This document shows, piece after piece, positions 6,292-9,832 of a stretch of DNA of 9,832 nucleotides (position 1 is its first letter; the number at the start of each line of letters is the position of its first letter). The notes under the pieces were generated by a model, which was not told the DNA's origin, searched no databases, and saw only the letters and a program-made list of their open reading frames with translations. Location: positions 1 to 9,832 of the forward strand of contig JAVVPO010000086.1 in NCBI GenBank assembly GCA_036655715.1, given 5' to 3'. The position numbers and the translations under genes were made by a program. The stretch is from JAVVPO01 sp036655715 (GTDB lineage Bacteria > Bacillota > Clostridia > Lachnospirales > Cellulosilyticaceae).

Positions 6292-7407
6292 ATGTATTTG
6301 ATAAAAAATGGTATGCTACATATTGGGGATGGCAGGATAAAAGAATGCACAGATATTCTAATAGAAGGTAGTAAAATTATAGAGATTGGTGTAGATATCA
6401 AAAGAGATGATGCAAATATAATTGAAGCAGATAATATGCATGTATTTCCGGGGTTTATTGACCCACATTCCTCTATTGGTGCTCTTGGTATGCCAACAAG
6501 GTATATGGATAATAGAGAGGCAACTAGTCCTATTACTCCAGATATGAACATACGCTATAGTATAGATCCAGATGAAGTAAATAATCAGGAATTTTATAAA
6601 AGTGGGATTACAACGATTGGAATTGCACCTGATAACAGCAATATTATAGGAGGACAGATTACTGTATTTAAGACGCCACCTATGAAGATGAAGGAACGTA
6701 TTGTAAAAGATAAAGCTGCTTTAAAATGTAGTGTAGCACAGCAAGTCAAAGAGGAGTACGGAGGAAGAAAACAACTTCCTATGACTCGTATGGGAATTTT
6801 TTATCTTCTTAAAGAAACTCTACGAAAAGCTAAAAGTAATAATCAGGATAAATTAAATGCTAGTGATGAAATTATTTTATCTGCTTTTGATAAAGGGGAA
6901 TTACCAGTATTTTGTGCTGCTTGTACTAAGGGGGAGATTACAGGATTATTACATTTACTAGAGTATGAGAAGATATCCTTGAATATAGTAGATGCCTTTG
7001 GCTTTTCTGATTGTATAGAAGAAATAAAACAAACATCAGCGAATATCATTCTAGGCAATATAAACAATATGTCTCAACTTGCAAAATATAGTATGAATTT
7101 ATCAAAAGTGAAGGAATTAATTCAAAATGGAAACCTTATAGCTTTTTCAAATACTAATGGTGGAAGATCAGAGGGACGAGAAGTGTTTATATGGAATGGG
7201 ATTGAAGTATATCGAGCAGGAGTAGATGCAGAAGAAGTAGTAAAGATGATGTGCATAAATCCAGCAAAAATGTTAGGTGTGGATGACCGTATTGGAAGTA
7301 TTGAAGTAGGAAAAGACGCGGATATATCAATTTTTTCAGACCATCCTGTTTGCTCTTATAAAGCTAAGGTTGTCAAAAGTTTTGTAAACGGGGAGGTAAT
7401 TATCTAA
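6292..7407 (+). CDS. Amidohydrolase-superfamily protein lacking most metal ligands (probable pseudoenzyme)
   Basis: Imidazolonepropionase-like amidohydrolase fold, 371 residues, clearly paralogous to the next gene. Shared features in order: the N-terminal beta-sandwich strand with GSKIIEIG, PGFIDPHSSIG (53-63), SGITTIG, Lys145, LPMTRMG (162-168), and the C-terminal INPAKML / VDDRIGSIEVGKDADI block that closes the sandwich. The metal site is degraded. The HxH motif is HSS (His59 kept, Ser61 in place of the second His). The later His residues of the partner are replaced by Ala209 (in FCAAC) and Asp234 (in VDAFG), and the final Asp is absent (SNTNGG, around 286-291). The frame is intact, so it is not a decaying gene. 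Classical hydrolysis is unlikely; a regulatory or structural partner of the next protein is the leading idea. The fold and family are well supported, the role is inferred. Its stop overlaps the next start. Confidence 0.8.
   Translation: MYLIKNGMLHIGDGRIKECTDILIEGSKIIEIGVDIKRDDANIIEADNMHVFPGFIDPHSSIGALGMPTRYMDNREATSPITPDMNIRYSIDPDEVNNQEFYKSGITTIGIAPDNSNIIGGQITVFKTPPMKMKERIVKDKAALKCSVAQQVKEEYGGRKQLPMTRMGIFYLLKETLRKAKSNNQDKLNASDEIILSAFDKGELPVFCAACTKGEITGLLHLLEYEKISLNIVDAFGFSDCIEEIKQTSANIILGNINNMSQLAKYSMNLSKVKELIQNGNLIAFSNTNGGRSEGREVFIWNGIEVYRAGVDAEEVVKMMCINPAKMLGVDDRIGSIEVGKDADISIFSDHPVCSYKAKVVKSFVNGEVII
7390..7396 (+). promoter_or_regulatory. Ribosome binding site of the second amidohydrolase, inside the first
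   Basis: GGGGAGG lies within the last codons of the upstream gene, 10 bases before the ATG at 7407. With the TAATG overlap of stop and start, this favours coupled translation and similar amounts of the two proteins. Confidence 0.7.
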
Positions 7408-8555
7408 TGAAAGACACTTTGATTATAAATGGTACCTTATGTACAATGGTAGGTGATAAACCTTATTTTGAAGGAGATATATTACTTCGAGATGGTAAAA
7501 TAGTAGATATTGGTAAGGAGCTTACTTGTGAAAATGCAGAAGTGATTAATGCAAAAGGGCTTTATGTAATGCCAGGGTTAATTGATGCCCATACTCATAT
7601 AGGATTGTTTGACTTTAATGATAGTATGGGAGTAGATGATGCTAATGAGATGACAGATCCTAATACTGCTGCAGTTGATGCAAGATATGGAGTAAATCCA
7701 TTGGCTAGAGAGTTTAGGGTATCTTATGAACATGGAATTACAACACTTTTAATTACACCAGGAAGTGGAAATGTTTTTTGTGGGCAAGCAATAGCTGCTA
7801 AATCATATGGTACTAATATTTTTGATATGACAATAAAAGCCCCTTGTGCATTAAAGATTGCATTAGGTGGAAATCCCAAAAATACATATGGAAGTAGATC
7901 TCGCCTGCCAATGACACGAATGGGAGTAGCGCATGTGTTGTGGGACACATTTGCTAAAGCTAAGACTTATATGGAGAATAAAGAAGGTGGAGTAGAACAA
8001 GAATATGATGCCAACTTAGAGGCCATAGTACCTGCATTAAAGGGCAATATTCCATGTAAAATCCATTGCACTCAATACGATATGCTCACAGCTATAGAGG
8101 TTGCAACTGCCTATGGACTAAGATTTTCATTAGAACATGCGTGGGGTGCAACGGATTATATAGATGAAATTGTTGAAAGTGGATGTGATATCTGTTATGG
8201 ACCTATTGCTACCTATAGGTCACCAGGTGAGAGGCGCAAAGTTGATATTGAAGCAGTAAAGCTACTGGACGATAAAGGAGTTAATGTAGCTATTATTACA
8301 GACTCGCCTATTCTGAGTGAAGAATCACTTTATCATCATATGGGAGAAGCGGTTAGAGAAGGATTGGACTTTGAGAGAGCATGGAAAATGGTTACAATAA
8401 ATCCAGCAAAAATGATGGAAGTCGATGATAGGATAGGAAGCTTAGAAGTAGGTAAGGATGCTGATGTCATAGTCGCTGAGGGTAGACTTGGGTTGGATAC
8501 AGATGCTAAGGTATTGTATACATTTATCGATGGAAATTTAGTATATAAAGCATAA
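7407..8555 (+). CDS. Imidazolonepropionase-like metal-dependent amidohydrolase
   Basis: Cytoplasmic metal-dependent hydrolase of the amidohydrolase superfamily (COG1228-like), 382 residues, no signal peptide. Domain order: N-terminal beta-sandwich strands (1-55), TIM barrel opening with PGLIDAHTHIG (56-66; ligands His62 and His64), EHGITT (108-113), Lys150 as a possible strand-4 ligand, LPMTRMG (167-173), His220 (KIHC), His244 (LEHAWG) and Asp299 (IITDSP), then the returning sandwich with INPAKMMEVDDRIGSLEVGKDAD. All expected catalytic and metal residues are therefore present. The family acts on cyclic or linear C-N bonds (imidazolonepropionate, prolidase-like and deaminase substrates); the exact substrate cannot be read here. 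No hut genes are nearby, so a histidine-degradation role is not supported. Location behind a peptide importer suggests it acts on the imported compound. It overlaps the preceding gene by one base. Confidence 0.88.
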   Translation: MKDTLIINGTLCTMVGDKPYFEGDILLRDGKIVDIGKELTCENAEVINAKGLYVMPGLIDAHTHIGLFDFNDSMGVDDANEMTDPNTAAVDARYGVNPLAREFRVSYEHGITTLLITPGSGNVFCGQAIAAKSYGTNIFDMTIKAPCALKIALGGNPKNTYGSRSRLPMTRMGVAHVLWDTFAKAKTYMENKEGGVEQEYDANLEAIVPALKGNIPCKIHCTQYDMLTAIEVATAYGLRFSLEHAWGATDYIDEIVESGCDICYGPIATYRSPGERRKVDIEAVKLLDDKGVNVAIITDSPILSEESLYHHMGEAVREGLDFERAWKMVTINPAKMMEVDDRIGSLEVGKDADVIVAEGRLGLDTDAKVLYTFIDGNLVYKA

Positions 8556-8582
8556 GTGTAATAAAATAAGTCAGTATGTAAT

Positions 8583-8630
8583 TAATGCCCCCTACCTCTA
8601 AAAATAGAGGTAGGGGGCATTATTTATTTT
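8583..8630 (+). terminator. Strong intrinsic terminator closing the cluster
   Basis: A perfect 18-bp stem (8583-8600 with 8605-8622) with an AAAA loop and a GC-rich core is followed by the T-rich tail TTTATTTTTT. It lies 27 bases after the last amidohydrolase gene. The prfC stop on the other strand is only 8 bases from the stem, so the same hairpin can end the converging transcript, although the tail in that direction is poorer in T. Confidence 0.92.
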
Positions 8631-9832
8631 TTATAAAGAAGTTTCTCTTAAAACTATACCTTCATTTCTCTCAGTTAAAGTTCTAATAGTCCATTCATTT
8701 CCGAATAAAACTACAGGATTTCTATCTTTATCTTCAACTAGTAATGTATCCATTGGCATTGAAAGCTTACCATATTTAGAAAGATCATTTTCAATCCAAC
8801 GCACATGACAGTAAGGTAGTGGATTCATTATTATATCAACACCGTATTCTTGTTTTAGACGATATTCTAAAACCTCAAACTGAAGAACTCCAACTACACC
8901 TACAATAAGCTCTTCCATACCAAAATTAGGTTGATTAAATATTTGTAGAGCACCTTCTTCTGATAATTGTGTAAGACCCTTTACGAACTGCTTTCTTTTA
9001 AGAGCATTCTTTGTAGAGATTCTTGCAAAATGCTCAGGAGCAAATTGTGGTATACCAGTATATTGTAAATTTGATTGTTTTTCACTTAATGTATCACCAA
9101 TATTAAATATACCTGGATCGTGTATACCTATAATATCCCCAGGATATGCAGTATCTATTATAACACGGTCTTGAGCTACAAACTGCTGAGGTTGCGAAAG
9201 TTTGATTTTTTTGTTTCTTTGTACGTGATTTACAGTCATACCCTTTTCAAATTCACCAGAGCAAATTCGAAGAAATGCAATTCTATCTCTATGATTTTTA
9301 TCCATATTAGCTTGGATTTTAAATATAAATCCTGAGAAATTATCAGAATTAGGGTCAATATCACCTAAATTACTGCAACGAGGATTTGGTGGTGGTGTTA
9401 TTTCTAGGAATGACTCTAAAAATGGTTCGATACCAAAGTTAGTAAGAGCACTACCAAAGAATACTGGTGTTAATTCACCATTTAATATTGTATCTAAATC
9501 AAAATTATCTCCAGCAATATCTAAAAGTTCAATATCTTCTAGTAGTTTTTCATGAAGAGCATCACCTAATAAAGTATTGAATTTTTCATCAGATATATCT
9601 CCAGTTGTAGACTTAGCAATAGATTGTCCATGATTTCCATCATTAAATAGTTCAACTTGATTTTGATGACGGTTAAAGACTCCTTTAAACTCTTTTCCAG
9701 AGCCAATTGGCCAGTTTACTGGACAAGAACGAATTCCTAAAACATTTTCAATATCTTCAAGTAACTCAAATGGATCTTTTCCTTGACGGTCCATTTTATT
9801 TATAAAAGTGAAAATTGGTATTCCTCTCATTT
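8631..9832 (-). CDS. prfC: Peptide chain release factor 3, 5' end cut by window edge
   Basis: RF3 is a ribosome-bound GTPase that removes RF1 or RF2 after termination. The 399 readable residues (from the first in-window Met at 9830) cover about three quarters of the usual 525-530-residue protein. Missing are roughly 130 N-terminal residues with the P-loop and G2/G3 motifs. Visible are the G4 motif NKMDR, the RF3-typical CPVNWPIGSGKEFKGVFNR, TPVFFGSALTNFGIEPFL, GFIFKIQANMDKNHRDRIAF, the domain-2 segment AYPGDIIGIHDPG, and the domain-3 stretch TGIPQFAPEHFARI and LSEEGALQIF, then GVVGVLQFEVLEYRL. These separate it from EF-G and TetM-like proteins. The Met at 9830 is internal, not the start: the frame is open to the window edge and the motif falls mid-protein. 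Convergent with the opp cluster; no functional link is suggested. Confidence 0.96.
   Translation of the reverse strand, partial: MRGIPIFTFINKMDRQGKDPFELLEDIENVLGIRSCPVNWPIGSGKEFKGVFNRHQNQVELFNDGNHGQSIAKSTTGDISDEKFNTLLGDALHEKLLEDIELLDIAGDNFDLDTILNGELTPVFFGSALTNFGIEPFLESFLEITPPPNPRCSNLGDIDPNSDNFSGFIFKIQANMDKNHRDRIAFLRICSGEFEKGMTVNHVQRNKKIKLSQPQQFVAQDRVIIDTAYPGDIIGIHDPGIFNIGDTLSEKQSNLQYTGIPQFAPEHFARISTKNALKRKQFVKGLTQLSEEGALQIFNQPNFGMEELIVGVVGVLQFEVLEYRLKQEYGVDIIMNPLPYCHVRWIENDLSKYGKLSMPMDTLLVEDKDRNPVVLFGNEWTIRTLTERNEGIVLRETSL

Noticed and set aside
6228..6551. Minus-strand open frame with hydrophobic stretches across the oppA/hydrolase gap
   Set aside because: It overlaps the well-supported N-terminal part of the first amidohydrolase, has no ribosome binding site, and its hydrophobic look follows from the reverse complement of sense codons.
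6292..7407. Calling the first amidohydrolase a pseudogene
   Set aside because: The frame is full length and keeps structural motifs and translational coupling; only metal ligands are lost. That pattern fits a pseudoenzyme better than a decaying gene.
7407..8555. Naming the second amidohydrolase hutI (imidazolonepropionase)
   Set aside because: It is only family-level similar, no other histidine-degradation gene is present, and the transporter context points elsewhere.
9120..9335. Short plus-strand frame inside prfC
   Set aside because: It sits entirely opposite conserved RF3 sequence, with no start signal of its own.
1..9832. Mobile elements, CRISPR arrays, tRNA or rRNA genes
   Set aside because: I saw no transposase or integrase sequence, no regularly spaced repeats and no cloverleaf or rRNA motifs.

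Overview
The window comes from a low-GC Gram-positive anaerobe, most likely a member of the Clostridia. The signs are very AT-rich intergenic DNA, purine-rich Shine-Dalgarno sequences before almost every gene, heavy AGA/ATA codon use, and a substrate-binding protein made as a lipoprotein. I cannot name the genus from the sequence alone.

Layout: positions 1-450 are a gene-free, AT-rich leader with a good sigma-A-type promoter near its end. A forward cluster of seven genes follows. oppB, oppC, oppD and oppF encode the two permeases and two ATPases of a peptide ABC importer. The binding protein oppA comes next, in the unusual last position (order B-C-D-F-A). Two tandem amidohydrolase-superfamily genes that touch by one base come last. 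oppA is bracketed by two inverted repeats (4407-4446 and 6239-6272), which could set its expression apart from its neighbours. A perfect 18-bp-stem terminator at 8583-8630 closes the cluster. Beyond it, on the minus strand and converging, lies the 3' three quarters of prfC (peptide chain release factor 3), cut by the window edge. It is a housekeeping gene with no evident link to the cluster.

How the genes may work together: the transporter would bring a peptide-like compound into the cytoplasm, and the amidohydrolase pair would act on it. Two sequence details make this more than a routine peptide transporter. First, the aspartate that in characterised enteric OppA salt-bridges the peptide's free alpha-amino group appears to be a tyrosine here (Tyr460, in the motif GWGPYYNEP). 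This suggests a ligand with a blocked, cyclised or missing amino terminus. Second, the two amidohydrolases are clearly paralogous, but only the second keeps the full set of metal ligands. The first has lost most of them while keeping its fold and a full-length open frame, so it looks like a pseudoenzyme made together with its active partner. The proposal is a dedicated uptake-and-opening system for an N-blocked or cyclic amide/peptide, served by an active/inactive amidohydrolase pair. This is inference; each gene family is known, and the arrangement may already be recorded in other genomes.
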